From IMG/VR virus record IMGVR_UViG_3300027704_000178, positions 1 through 22,594 of that record: a DNA stretch of 22,594 bases, one strand, 5' to 3'. Positions within the stretch are counted from its first letter, which is position 1. Each line of letters starts with the position of its first letter. The notes beneath the pieces are model-generated. The model made no database searches. It had not been told where the DNA came from and saw only the letters and a list, made by a program, of their open reading frames with translations. Shown in pieces: positions 8,577-14,838 of this stretch. Origin of the DNA: a virus. The position numbers and the translations under genes were made by a program.

Positions 8577-9006
8577 TGGCAGATGATTCAATCAGTTCCG
8601 ATAGTTGTTCATCAAGTTCTGCATCAGAAAGGTCTGATACGGTTTGTGTAACATTTAGTTCTTTAGGCTTATCATGGCCTGTTCTGTGCAGAATATCTTG
8701 AGCCGCTTTTAATCTAATAGCCGCTCCATTTTCAGGATCACACATAATGTCTTCGATTATCTGAGTTGCCAAACTGGCAACCTGATTTTCTTCAATAAGA
8801 TCATCACGGCGATCTTTAATAAGATCTTTTAGATCCTTGTACAAGCGGTACGCATTACCGTTATCCGGTGCGTAACCCGCTAGTGCAAAGGCATCCATAA
8901 CAGTCATTTTTGTAGGATCTCGGCCTTCGTGATAACCACGCGCCATTAACCCTACAAACTTTTCCTGTTGTTTTGTTAGCGTTCTTTTCTTTTGCTTTTT
9001 AATCAT
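8551..9006 (-). CDS. Terminase small subunit
   Basis: The 151-residue protein has the build of a small terminase. A Lys-rich start is followed by a helix-turn-helix region LTKQQEKFVGLMARGYHEGRDPTKMTVMDAFALAGYAPDNGNAYRLYKDL, then a helical oligomerisation segment (AAIRLKAAQDILHRTGHDKPKELNV). The C-terminus is acidic (DLSDAELDEQLSELI), of the type that contacts the large subunit. It recognises the packaging site on phage DNA. The gene is immediately upstream of the large subunit and starts in a TAATG overlap with the gene before it. Confidence 0.87.
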   Translation of the reverse strand: MIKKQKKRTLTKQQEKFVGLMARGYHEGRDPTKMTVMDAFALAGYAPDNGNAYRLYKDLKDLIKDRRDDLIEENQVASLATQIIEDIMCDPENGAAIRLKAAQDILHRTGHDKPKELNVTQTVSDLSDAELDEQLSELIESSANVKQLKQG

Positions 9007-9722
9007 TAAGATATTACGTCATGAGCTATAGTTGGTCTGATTACAGGGCCAAAGCTTGTAGCAAAAGGGTTTCTCTGTGTAGATAAAGTAACCAGTATTT
9101 CAGACGTTTCTTCGATAGACATAGTGTAGGCTATGGTCTTTTCGTTTATAGAGCCTTCTGAAGTTTGTTTTGCTCCAAAAACACCAAACTTAGCAGCTCC
9201 TTGCTCACCCTTAAATATTAATGTTCCTGTGGTTATAGTTAAGTCATCTATATCTATATCCACTGACCCCATTAAAACAAATATGTTGTTTTCATAATTA
9301 GGTGAGAAAATTGTGTTTTGGCCTGCTGTTCCAGATCGGTCGTTAGTAGTCGCCCAACTTTCAACAAACCCAGTAGAGCAAACTATCCCTAGCTTTGAAT
9401 CTGCTGTAGCCGAAGTATTTAGTGATGCAACAACATCAGCAGTCATTGCGCCAGCTTCAGAGACATCAAAGATTGCTGCCGCTGTAGCTTGTAACGGTGA
9501 ATTAGATGAAACATCTATGAACTGAGTCTTTATAGCTGCTGCATTGCCAAAAGCTATATCTGTCCATTCAAAAGTTCCAGATGGGGAGCCAAGGCCGACC
9601 AGCATAATAACAGTGTTGGCTTCAGCGGGAATAACTACATCCTCATAAGTTCTAGATGTGCTAGAGTCAGATACAGCCGAGTACGATATAGATTGAGCAT
9701 TAATTATTGTTGGCTTTGTCAT
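9006..9722 (-). CDS. Unknown beta-rich late protein (probable virion component)
   Basis: The 238-residue product is rich in Ser, Thr, Ala and Gly with alternating hydrophobic residues (for example TVIMLVGLGSPSGTFEWTDIAFGNAA and KTIAYTMSIEETSEILVTLSTQRNPF), which implies beta-sandwich domains and a secreted or virion-surface type protein. No enzyme motif is seen. It is translated from ATG 9722 after a GGAG site, one gene upstream of the terminase and two downstream of the tailspike. A tail or head decoration protein is likely, but no family is recognised. Confidence 0.7.
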   Translation of the reverse strand: MTKPTIINAQSISYSAVSDSSTSRTYEDVVIPAEANTVIMLVGLGSPSGTFEWTDIAFGNAAAIKTQFIDVSSNSPLQATAAAIFDVSEAGAMTADVVASLNTSATADSKLGIVCSTGFVESWATTNDRSGTAGQNTIFSPNYENNIFVLMGSVDIDIDDLTITTGTLIFKGEQGAAKFGVFGAKQTSEGSINEKTIAYTMSIEETSEILVTLSTQRNPFATSFGPVIRPTIAHDVIS

Positions 9723-9731
9723 AACTACTCC

Positions 9732-10022
9732 TTAATCAAAGTATACAGGCTTTGCTACGCTAACGGCTGATCTTATTACTCTAAACGTGCTCGATCCTGC
9801 ACCAGTTGCTGTAACTGTACCAGTTTGCTCTCCGACATTAGCAAGAGTCCCCACTGAAGTGTAAGTGCTGGCTACTGAGTTTTTAATTTGTAGCTGTAAC
9901 GATTCGTTAGCACCTAAAGATGGCTTGCAGTAAAATAGGCGAGAAGATCCTGCTGTTAATGTAAAGTCTGCACCTTCTACTTGTCCGGCCCCTGCTGATG
10001 CTGCTATATATTCTGTTGACAT
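9732..10022 (-). CDS. Small beta-sandwich late protein (probable virion component)
   Basis: The 96-residue protein begins MSTEYIAASAGAGQVEGADF. It continues with short beta strands separated by Gly/Ser turns (FTLTAGSSRLFYCKPSLGANESLQLQIKNS, TSVGTLANVGEQTGTVTATGAGSSTFRVIRSA) and ends VAKPVYFD. This looks like a small Ig-like or carbohydrate-binding-like fold of the kind used for capsid decoration or tail accessory proteins. It has an AAGGA site before ATG 10022, sits 34 bases after the tailspike and 9 bases before the next gene. The role is inferred from position and fold type only. Confidence 0.68.
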   Translation of the reverse strand: MSTEYIAASAGAGQVEGADFTLTAGSSRLFYCKPSLGANESLQLQIKNSVASTYTSVGTLANVGEQTGTVTATGAGSSTFRVIRSAVSVAKPVYFD

Positions 10023-10056
10023 GAGTTTTCCTTATTTGCTTTTTAATTATATTTAT

Positions 10057-11886
10057 TTATGAACTAAGATTGGCTATTGTAAAGTTTGCTATTGTTCCAG
10101 TCCCATCATCATTAAAAGCATTAGATAAACCTGCTGTTTTTGATTTTAAGTTATTGCCGACAACAAGTGTATCAGTAGATCCGGTTAAAATCTCTATGCC
10201 ATATTGGTTACTATTTGATCCTGATAAGTCAATTTGATTCCCGCTAATTACAGAATTATTACTTGTGCCTAGAAGTAGGATCCCTGGTGTGGTATCAGCT
10301 CCGCCAAGATCATTCCATGCAATTGTGTTGTTGCATATTTTAGCAGGAGTATTGCCTGGTGGTCTTATTCCGCCAGCAAGGTTGCAATTAGTTACTTCTG
10401 AAACGGAGAATACACAATTTTCTGGGAGGGTAGCGGAGGATCTAGGGCCAACGGTTGTACTATCAAGACTAGCAACGCCTTTAACGGATGCGGAAGTAGT
10501 GTTTGAGTTTTTAATTAACAAGCCACTAACTATTGTAGTTGTACTTGTAGTCGTGTCTTCAACCTCTTCAAGGTTAGTGCCACCGCATCCATCAAACGTG
10601 CTTGATGAAATATTTATGTTTAGCCCGTGGGTGATATGTATTCCTCTAGTACAATTATTATAAGTATTGGATGATACTGTAGCTGTTTCAATGTTAAGAA
10701 GAGCTGCTGTATCGACATCTGTAATAGTATTTCCTGATATTGTTGTGTTTTTCACTTGAGCTGGGGTGGTACTTGAGAACTTAATACCGTAAGAAACTGT
10801 ATCGCTTGCTCCTGCTGTAGCAGACATATTTGTTATAACATTTCCGACAATAGAGGTATCTTTTATATTGTTTACACCAGTTTGAATAACACCATATTGG
10901 CAATTAGTGAAATTATTTGAGCTAGCAACAACATTGCGGTGAGATCCAGTAGTGTTTGAACCTATCTTAAATGCAGCTCCACCGAAATCGCTAACATTGT
11001 TATTTGATACTGTTATATTTTTAGAGTCAAAGTTACCGGACGAAGATGTGTGCTCTAAATGAATACCATGCCCACCAGGAATTGTTGACTTCGTCCCAGG
11101 AGTGTTTGACCCTCTAACCTGGCAACCCTCTACCGTAACGTTTGATGATCCATGCTGCACAGTTATAGCTCCACCACCCGAGCCCACAGATGGGACGTTT
11201 GTACACTTCAACTTAGACATTATTCCATTATCTACAAATGTAAAGTTAAATGCCTCATCTCCTATATCTGTAGCATCGCAATTTACGATCCCAGCATTAA
11301 TAACATATTGCATAGATATAGCGTGACTCTCTTCTGAACTGGCGTGAAGCACTGGGTCGTCATCAAAAAAGCCAATATCTCTAAAATAAATATCTTGCAC
11401 ATACTTTGTGTAATCGTTAGCAGGAGAAGGAATGGTCGATGGAATAACTTTAAACGCAATATACTGGGTACTTACTAATTCTCCGTCTCCATTAAATATA
11501 ATTTTAGTTATATTAGGACCCTGGCCTTTAATCATTAAGCCTTTGTGAGTCTGTGCTGGCTTGATTTCAATTCCGCCAGAAATCCCAAATTTACCTGGGC
11601 CAAACTCAACAATTGCTGGCAAGTTTGCAAGAGCAGTAGTCAAAGCTCCAAGAATAATGGATCTATCATCAGCAGCACCATCTGCTGTAGCTTGAACTAA
11701 GCTCAACAGACCGTCAGAAGTGCTTACAGATATTTGGCCCCACTTTAATGATGGAGCAGAACCCATATAAACCCTTAAAGATGAGCTTGTTACGCTTTTA
11801 TTTGTATTAGCGTGATCAACAGCAATGACTTCAGTGCCATCTAGTGTTGTATGGTTAGGCCATGTGGTTACTCTTGAAGTGGTCAT
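10057..11886 (-). CDS. Tailspike with right-handed beta-helix (pectate-lyase-like)
   Basis: The 609-residue protein has an N-terminal particle-binding segment (1-60), then a linker WGQISVSTSDGLLSLVQATADGAADDRSIILGALTTA and PAIVEFGPGKFGISGGIEI, the classic entry of phage beta-helix spikes. From about 130 to 590 there are repeated coils of the type ITVSNNNVSDFGGAAFKIGSN, VVASSNNFTNCQYGVIQTG and TTISGNTITDVD, with the N-ladder and short strands of a parallel beta-helix. Such trimers bind, and often cleave, host capsule or O-antigen. I cannot pick out catalytic residues, so enzymatic activity is not shown. It lies just downstream of the lysis genes and starts in a TAATG overlap. Confidence 0.88.
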   Translation of the reverse strand: MTTSRVTTWPNHTTLDGTEVIAVDHANTNKSVTSSSLRVYMGSAPSLKWGQISVSTSDGLLSLVQATADGAADDRSIILGALTTALANLPAIVEFGPGKFGISGGIEIKPAQTHKGLMIKGQGPNITKIIFNGDGELVSTQYIAFKVIPSTIPSPANDYTKYVQDIYFRDIGFFDDDPVLHASSEESHAISMQYVINAGIVNCDATDIGDEAFNFTFVDNGIMSKLKCTNVPSVGSGGGAITVQHGSSNVTVEGCQVRGSNTPGTKSTIPGGHGIHLEHTSSSGNFDSKNITVSNNNVSDFGGAAFKIGSNTTGSHRNVVASSNNFTNCQYGVIQTGVNNIKDTSIVGNVITNMSATAGASDTVSYGIKFSSTTPAQVKNTTISGNTITDVDTAALLNIETATVSSNTYNNCTRGIHITHGLNINISSSTFDGCGGTNLEEVEDTTTSTTTIVSGLLIKNSNTTSASVKGVASLDSTTVGPRSSATLPENCVFSVSEVTNCNLAGGIRPPGNTPAKICNNTIAWNDLGGADTTPGILLLGTSNNSVISGNQIDLSGSNSNQYGIEILTGSTDTLVVGNNLKSKTAGLSNAFNDDGTGTIANFTIANLSS

Positions 11887-12170
11887 TACTTATTCCTTAA
11901 GATGTTTAGTATTTGTTTTTGATTGTCTTTAATCTCTGCCCGCTCTTTTTGAGAGTGCTCAACCGATAATGTAACCACAGCCATTGCAATTTTTAATGCA
12001 GCAAGATCTTCTTTCATTTGTTCTGTATGGGTTTGCGTTTCTTCAATAGCCGTCTTATTGTAATCCACCTGACTTCTTACGTTGCTCCAGGCTCCAAGAC
12101 CTACCGCTAGGGTAAGGAATACTGTAATTACATTGGCCATTGAGAATTCAGGGTTAATTTGCAAATCCAT
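11886..12170 (-). CDS. Small membrane protein with coiled coil (spanin- or holin-accessory-like)
   Basis: From ATG 12170 (preferred because AAGGAA lies upstream; a longer frame exists) the protein has 94 residues. Residues 12-30 (ANVITVFLTLAVGLGAW) form one membrane segment. Residues 34-94 are a charged helix rich in Lys, Glu and Gln (KTAIEETQTHTEQMKEDLAALK...KERAEIKDNQKQILNIL), predicted to be a coiled coil. One N-terminal TM followed by a periplasmic coiled coil is the build of inner-membrane spanins and of small accessory proteins beside holins. No overlapping lipoprotein gene is visible, so the spanin call is tentative. It lies directly after the holin gene, one base past its stop. Confidence 0.75.
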   Translation of the reverse strand: MDLQINPEFSMANVITVFLTLAVGLGAWSNVRSQVDYNKTAIEETQTHTEQMKEDLAALKIAMAVVTLSVEHSQKERAEIKDNQKQILNILRNK

Positions 12171-12171
12171 T

Positions 12172-12567
12172 TTATTTCCTTTCCACTCCCTTAGACTTCT
12201 CGAAGCTACGCATACCGCCAAGTCCCAGCATTCCTAAAAGGACTGGTAACATTGTTTCTAGCTCGATAAGGGGGATTGATATTTCAGATGAAGCCAACGC
12301 TAAAGCAAAGTTAGTCATTGGGATTAGTAAGAAGTTAGCCGCCATACCTAGGCAGCAAGTCCAGCCGACAGCAGGTCGCCATCCGCTAACAAAAAGGCTG
12401 TGGTGTTTAGCCTCAGTGTTGTTAATTTCAAGTTGTGCTTTAATTTGCTCGTGCGCGTTCTTTTCCGCCATCGTAGCGATTTCGTGCGTAAGCTTTCTAC
12501 GCAAGTCAGAGTTGGGGATAGCCTTCTCTAGTAACGATGATATAGGGCCAATTAGAGCTTGAAGCAT
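12172..12567 (-). CDS. Holin, 3-TM family (GTA-type)
   Basis: The 131-residue protein matches the three-TM holin family of gene transfer agents and proteobacterial phages. A helical, charged N-terminal half (LLEKAIPNSDLRRKLTHEIATMAEKNAHEQIKAQLEINNTEAKHHS) precedes the conserved SGWRPAVGWTCCLGMAANFLLIPM at about 61-84. A second hydrophobic stretch and LLGMLGLGGMRSFEKSKGVERK at the end contain the family's closing Gly-rich turn and EK-GV motif. It would form the inner-membrane lesion that times lysis. No lysin gene is next to it in this window. The gene starts in the stop of the preceding gene. Confidence 0.88.
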   Translation of the reverse strand: MLQALIGPISSLLEKAIPNSDLRRKLTHEIATMAEKNAHEQIKAQLEINNTEAKHHSLFVSGWRPAVGWTCCLGMAANFLLIPMTNFALALASSEISIPLIELETMLPVLLGMLGLGGMRSFEKSKGVERK

Positions 12568-12893
12568 TAAAAGTCTCTTTTATACTTTAGGCTAACATCG
12601 CCAGATTTATTAATTCGTGCTTTCACCTTAGACTTTTTAGATGGCTTGAATTGACCTGTTATTCCTGACCCGCCAATCTTAATCTTTCCGGTTTTACCTA
12701 CATCTTTAGATAACCCTCTTTCTTTAAGGATTTCAGCAAGGAGGCCAGTGTCTTGCATGGGCATATTCTGGGCTATCATACCTTGATTCCCTGGCATCTG
12801 ACTGCTCTGAGTAAGGCGCAGTAGCGTTCCGATCTGCTCTTCTGAAAGGCCAGCAAAAGGAGATGAGGATGCTGCCATTTTTGTAAAATCCAT
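12567..12893 (-). CDS. Unknown 108-residue protein, first gene of the late operon
   Basis: The protein begins MDFTKMAASSSPFAGLSEEQ, has Met/Gln-rich low-complexity sequence to about residue 50, and ends with a Lys-rich Gly/Ser segment. Its end reads KSKVKARINKSGDVSLKYKR then Asp-Phe: two alternating strands closing on a C-terminal Phe. It has no signal peptide. The start ATG 12893 has an AGGA site (GATAGGAACATGTATG). It is the first gene after the late promoter and leader. No family recognised. It could be a virion or lysis accessory protein. Confidence 0.65.
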   Translation of the reverse strand: MDFTKMAASSSPFAGLSEEQIGTLLRLTQSSQMPGNQGMIAQNMPMQDTGLLAEILKERGLSKDVGKTGKIKIGGSGITGQFKPSKKSKVKARINKSGDVSLKYKRDF

Positions 12894-12951
12894 ACATGTT
12901 CCTATCTGCGAGCGAATGCGAGCAGCGCGCCGGTTTTTTTAATGCCTCCCC

Positions 12952-13000
12952 CTAGCGAACGCTAGAGAGAAGCAGTCGGCCTGAGAGAGGGGTAGCCGAC
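12952..13000 (-). promoter_or_regulatory. Structured 5' leader of the late operon
   Basis: The predicted late transcript starts near 13000. Its first bases form the hairpin GTCGGC(13000-12995)/GCCGAC(12980-12975) with a 14-base loop, followed by the 14-base inverted repeat CTAGCG-TT-CGCTAG (12965-12952). The loop holds CCCC (12992-12989) that can pair with GGGG (12951-12948), so a pseudoknot is possible. A 5'-terminal stem commonly protects mRNA from decay. Regulation is not shown. Confidence 0.5.
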
Positions 13001-13006
13001 CCGAAC

Positions 13007-13035
13007 AGTATAGGGGCTTGAATGCTTGCTGTAAA
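13007..13035 (-). promoter_or_regulatory. Probable sigma70-like promoter of the late operon
   Basis: On the minus strand TTTACA (13035-13030) and TATACT (13012-13007) are separated by exactly 17 bases. Each differs from the sigma70 consensus at one position. Transcription would start near 13000, 107 bases before the first late gene. No other gene lies between. This is the best promoter in the window by sequence. Confidence 0.75.
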
Positions 13036-13096
13036 ATAAACATGAAAAAAAGTTAATAAAGCCACGTTTTCACTACAACATAACAATTTGGTAATG

Positions 13097-13102
13097 TATA
13101 AT
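13097..13102 (+). promoter_or_regulatory. Perfect -10 box upstream of the structured RNA
   Basis: TATAAT on the plus strand, with a start expected near 13109. The -35 position at 17-base spacing is TACAAC, a poor match, so activity might need an activator or the phage's own factor. Confidence 0.4.
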
Positions 13103-13104
13103 TG

Positions 13105-13366
13105 ATTCTTGATCAAAGTGATCTCGGTCTTGAAGGATATGTCCGGCGAAAGCCTCCCTCACCGCACAAGACTTAAAGCGCAAAAAGATACCCCACGGCG
13201 CATCTGAGTTCTAAAGACTGAACAGGGGGTGGACTACACGCTAGTAGAAGGCAGTCGAGTTTGCATGAAGCGTTAATTGCAGACTATCCAAAGTCCTAAA
13301 TGCGACTAAGGGTAAAAGGAACCAAGTTTAGATCTGTTATAGGTCTTTACTGGGGTTCTTTTATCC
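13105..13366 (+). ncRNA. Candidate structured noncoding RNA, plus strand
   Basis: No gene fits here, but a series of stems does. GGTCTTG 13126-13132 pairs with CAAGACT 13167-13173 and encloses a GGC-GAAA-GCC hairpin (13145-13154). TACCCC 13189-13194 pairs with GGGGTG 13226-13231, enclosing a GTTC/GAAC hairpin (13208-13223). CTAC/GTAG (13234-13247) has CGCT in its loop, able to pair with AGCG 13177-13180. AGTTTGCA 13258-13265 pairs with TGCAGACT 13278-13285. A 20-bp rod with bulges spans 13311-13366. Four pairs are G-U on the plus strand and would be C-A mismatches on the minus strand, so the RNA is plus-sense. I do not recognise the class. It lies between the late promoter and the ACCWGGT cluster. 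Confidence 0.5.
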
Positions 13367-13864
13367 TTCAGAACCTAATACTACCTTGCACTTCTGCACC
13401 TAGTTACGTCTATTCCCTTCTAAATCAGCTACTTACCTACAAATTCCTACATACCTAGTCCCAAATCTGGTACTGCTAAGACCTAAATTCGCATACAACT
13501 ATATGATATTGCTGGCTTTTTAGCTGATCAGGTTCCAAAAATGGCTCCGGTATATGGGTTGGATATCCTAGTACAACCAGTGGCCCGAAGTTGGGGGTGG
13601 GGGGTGCTGCCTTTCTGGCTGGCTATGCGGTCCTATGCCTGGTTAAATAATTTGGTGGGGTGATGTGTATGTAGCTAGGGATATCCATTACCAGGTTATC
13701 CATACCCTTCTCAGTAGTCATCAATATCAGTCGATACCAGGTGCAGTAAAGGTTTAAAGACTATGCCCTTATCTGTCATAAGTATCACCAGGTGAGGCCA
13801 TCCAGGTTAACCAGGTGAGTTGATCCAGGTCCAGGCATCCAGGCACAACACAAAATCCAAACAT
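13367..13864. other. Gene-free stretch with motif cluster
   Basis: No gene is supported here. It contains the 20-base match to the replication gene (13458-13477), a G-run GGGGGTGGGGGG at 13593-13604, two GGATATCC palindromes (13561-13568, 13679-13686) and most of the dense ACCWGGT/CCWGG cluster. This would be a natural place for a replication origin, but that is inference. Confidence 0.6.
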
Positions 13865-13889
13865 AAAAAAAGGGACCGATTAAAGTCCC
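13865..13889 (-). terminator. Intrinsic terminator of the four-gene cassette
   Basis: Read on the minus strand, GGGAC (13889-13885), an 8-base loop and GTCCC (13876-13872) are followed by seven Ts (13871-13865). It lies 26 bases after the last gene of the cassette and would separate it from the gene-free region and the late promoter. Confidence 0.75.
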
Positions 13890-13914
13890 AAGGTTAACGC
13901 CAGTTGCAACCTGG

Positions 13915-14061
13915 TTAAGAGTTTAGCCATTCATCAAAAGTTTTGACGTACTCGCCAGTACCTGCCAGGCAATCACAATAAATTGTATACCTGGTCCAGA
14001 GATCGCCGCGTTGGTTTTGGTCGTTCCAGTCACTGTATAAAGCTGAGTCTAATTCAGTCAT
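13915..14061 (-). CDS. Unknown 48-residue protein
   Basis: The gene starts at ATG 14061, which overlaps the preceding gene's TGA by one base (TGATG), and ends at TAA 13917-13915, 26 bases before the terminator. The protein begins MTELDSALYSDWNDQNQRGD and continues with LWTRYTIYCDCLAGTGEYVKTF to a DEWLNS end. It is acidic and rich in Trp, Tyr and Asp, including a Cys-Asp-Cys. No family is recognised. Tight coupling and its fit before the terminator support it as the last gene of the cassette. A small acidic early phage protein could be a host-takeover factor or inhibitor, which is only a guess. Confidence 0.65.
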   Translation of the reverse strand: MTELDSALYSDWNDQNQRGDLWTRYTIYCDCLAGTGEYVKTFDEWLNS

Positions 14062-14258
14062 CACTTACACTCCAGGTCGCAGTCAATGTTCATTTTAAAT
14101 AGTTTTAATAACTCATCTGAGCTGGTCAAGGTACTAGGGAAAAAAGTTATTGATCCGTGCTCAGCTGAATCAGTTTCGAACTCGATAGTCACCCAGTCCG
14201 CTTCAGTACTTGAAGTGGTTAACTTTGTAACGTGGTGAATGAGGGTTGTTGTTGTCAT
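14061..14258 (-). CDS. Unknown 65-residue protein
   Basis: The start is ATG 14258, overlapping the upstream stop (TAATG) and preceded by AAGGA. A longer in-frame start inside the previous gene is less likely. The protein starts MTTTTLIHHVTKLTTSSTEA, then has a strand-rich core (DWVTIEFETDSAEHGSITFFP) and a C-terminal helix ending NIDCDLECK. It is acidic overall. No homologous family is recognised. It is translated as the third of four coupled genes. Confidence 0.65.
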   Translation of the reverse strand: MTTTTLIHHVTKLTTSSTEADWVTIEFETDSAEHGSITFFPSTLTSSDELLKLFKMNIDCDLECK

Positions 14259-14452
14259 TAGATGCTTTCCTTTTGAGTTTCGATAACCTGGTGACAAGTG
14301 TTAAGTGTAAAAATCATAGTGGCCATAGCCGCGTGCAATTGCTCGGGACTACCTCCGTAAGTGTCGACCAGGAATGCCGATAGTTCACTGAAGCTTTCTT
14401 GAGTAACAAAAAAGCCTTGTTTTGGAACAGGGTTCTCCTTCAATGTAATCAC
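14258..14452 (-). CDS. Unknown 64-residue protein (GTG start)
   Basis: Translation begins at GTG 14452, overlapping the preceding TGA by 3 bases (GTGA arrangement), with an AGGAG about 11 bases upstream. The protein begins MITLKENPVPKQGFFVTQES and is mostly helical after residue 20 (FSELSAFLVDTYGGSPEQLHAAMATMIFTLNTCHQVIETQ). It has no membrane segment or known motif. It is the second gene of the minus cassette. Confidence 0.6.
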   Translation of the reverse strand: MITLKENPVPKQGFFVTQESFSELSAFLVDTYGGSPEQLHAAMATMIFTLNTCHQVIETQKESI

Positions 14453-14739
14453 TTAATAGTTACTCCTAAGCGAGTTAATAGAAGCTGCTCAGCTTTAATG
14501 GCCTGGTCCAGGTCATCCTTTAATATAGTCGCTATATGGTTAATGTAGTCCTGATAATGATAATAATTTCGATGCACTGGCTCCATCTCAATCAAATAGT
14601 TAAGACTTGGATGATAACGGCTGTCAGCTAGCATACCCTCCTCATAATCAGTTAATGCCTTTAACCAGGTAGCCAATACCTTCGGTTTGTTGGCGTTCTT
14701 GCTATCCAGGTCGTACTGTATCTCTCTCACTATACTCAT
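14449..14739 (-). CDS. Unknown 96-residue protein, first gene of minus cassette
   Basis: The gene has a good GAGGAA site before ATG 14739 and is the first after a promoter with a perfect -10 (14780-14785). The protein begins MSIVREIQYDLDSKNANKPK and is helical throughout, with LATWLKALTDYEEGMLADSRYHPSLNYLIEM and a C-terminal IATILKDDLDQAIKAEQLLLTRLGV. It contains several Tyr and His residues (HRNYYHYQDY). No family is recognised. ACCWGGT motifs occur inside the gene. Confidence 0.7.
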   Translation of the reverse strand: MSIVREIQYDLDSKNANKPKVLATWLKALTDYEEGMLADSRYHPSLNYLIEMEPVHRNYYHYQDYINHIATILKDDLDQAIKAEQLLLTRLGVTIK

Positions 14740-14779
14740 GGTAATTCCTCATGGCGCGGCCAGAAGTAGCCGCACGGCC

Positions 14780-14809
14780 ATTATAACCAGGTTGAAAGCT
14801 AGCTTGCAA
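14780..14809 (-). promoter_or_regulatory. Promoter of the minus cassette, sharing its -35 with the opposite promoter
   Basis: On the minus strand TTGCAA (14809-14804) and a perfect TATAAT (14785-14780) are 18 bases apart. An ACCAGGT copy (14786-14792) and part of the palindrome AAGCTAGCTT (14796-14805) lie in the spacer, which are possible operator positions. Confidence 0.6.
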
Positions 14810-14832
14810 TAGTTATTTAATAGCTATATAGT
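14804..14832 (+). promoter_or_regulatory. Divergent promoter for the plus operon
   Basis: TTGCAA (14804-14809) and TATAGT (14827-14832) are 17 bases apart on the plus strand. TTGCAA is its own reverse complement, so the same hexamer serves both directions. The expected start is near 14839, at the tandem repeat. Confidence 0.55.
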
Positions 14833-14838
14833 CGCGGT

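Larger units (their letters stand above)
13637..14792. repeat. Dense cluster of CCWGG, mostly ACCWGGT or TCCAGGT
   Basis: Twenty CCWGG pentamers fall in 1.16 kb. ACCWGGT occurs at 13690, 13736, 13787, 13810, 13909, 13989, 14286, 14664 and 14786. TCCAGGT occurs at 13801, 13824, 14071, 14507 and 14705. TCCAGGC occurs at 13830 and 13838. Five copies lie within 13801-13844. My count for the remainder outside 13.6-16.2 kb is about 27 in 20 kb. The motif is palindromic apart from its centre. It lies in both noncoding and coding DNA. Confidence 0.85.

Noticed and set aside
10040-10056. TATAAT on the minus strand between tailspike and the 96-residue gene
   Set aside because: No acceptable -35 at 16-18 bases; chance match in AT-rich spacer.
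10265-10663. Plus-strand open frame of 132 codons
   Set aside because: Opposite the tailspike gene; low stop frequency there comes from repetitive coding.
12929-12940. GCCGG followed by seven Ts as a plus-strand terminator
   Set aside because: No stem adjoins the T-run, and the plus strand has no gene ending nearby.
13135-13154. Resemblance of GGATATGTCCGGCGAAAGCC to the RNase P RNA 5' conserved region
   Set aside because: The other universal RNase P regions (such as the ACAGAA...GGCTTA type) are missing downstream.
13200-13310. Possible group I intron core (GACTA-type sequences)
   Set aside because: The P7 and J8/7 sequences do not line up, and no split gene flanks it.
13593-13604. G-quadruplex from GGGGGTGGGGGG
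   Set aside because: Only two G tracts with a one-base spacer; not four separated tracts of three or more.
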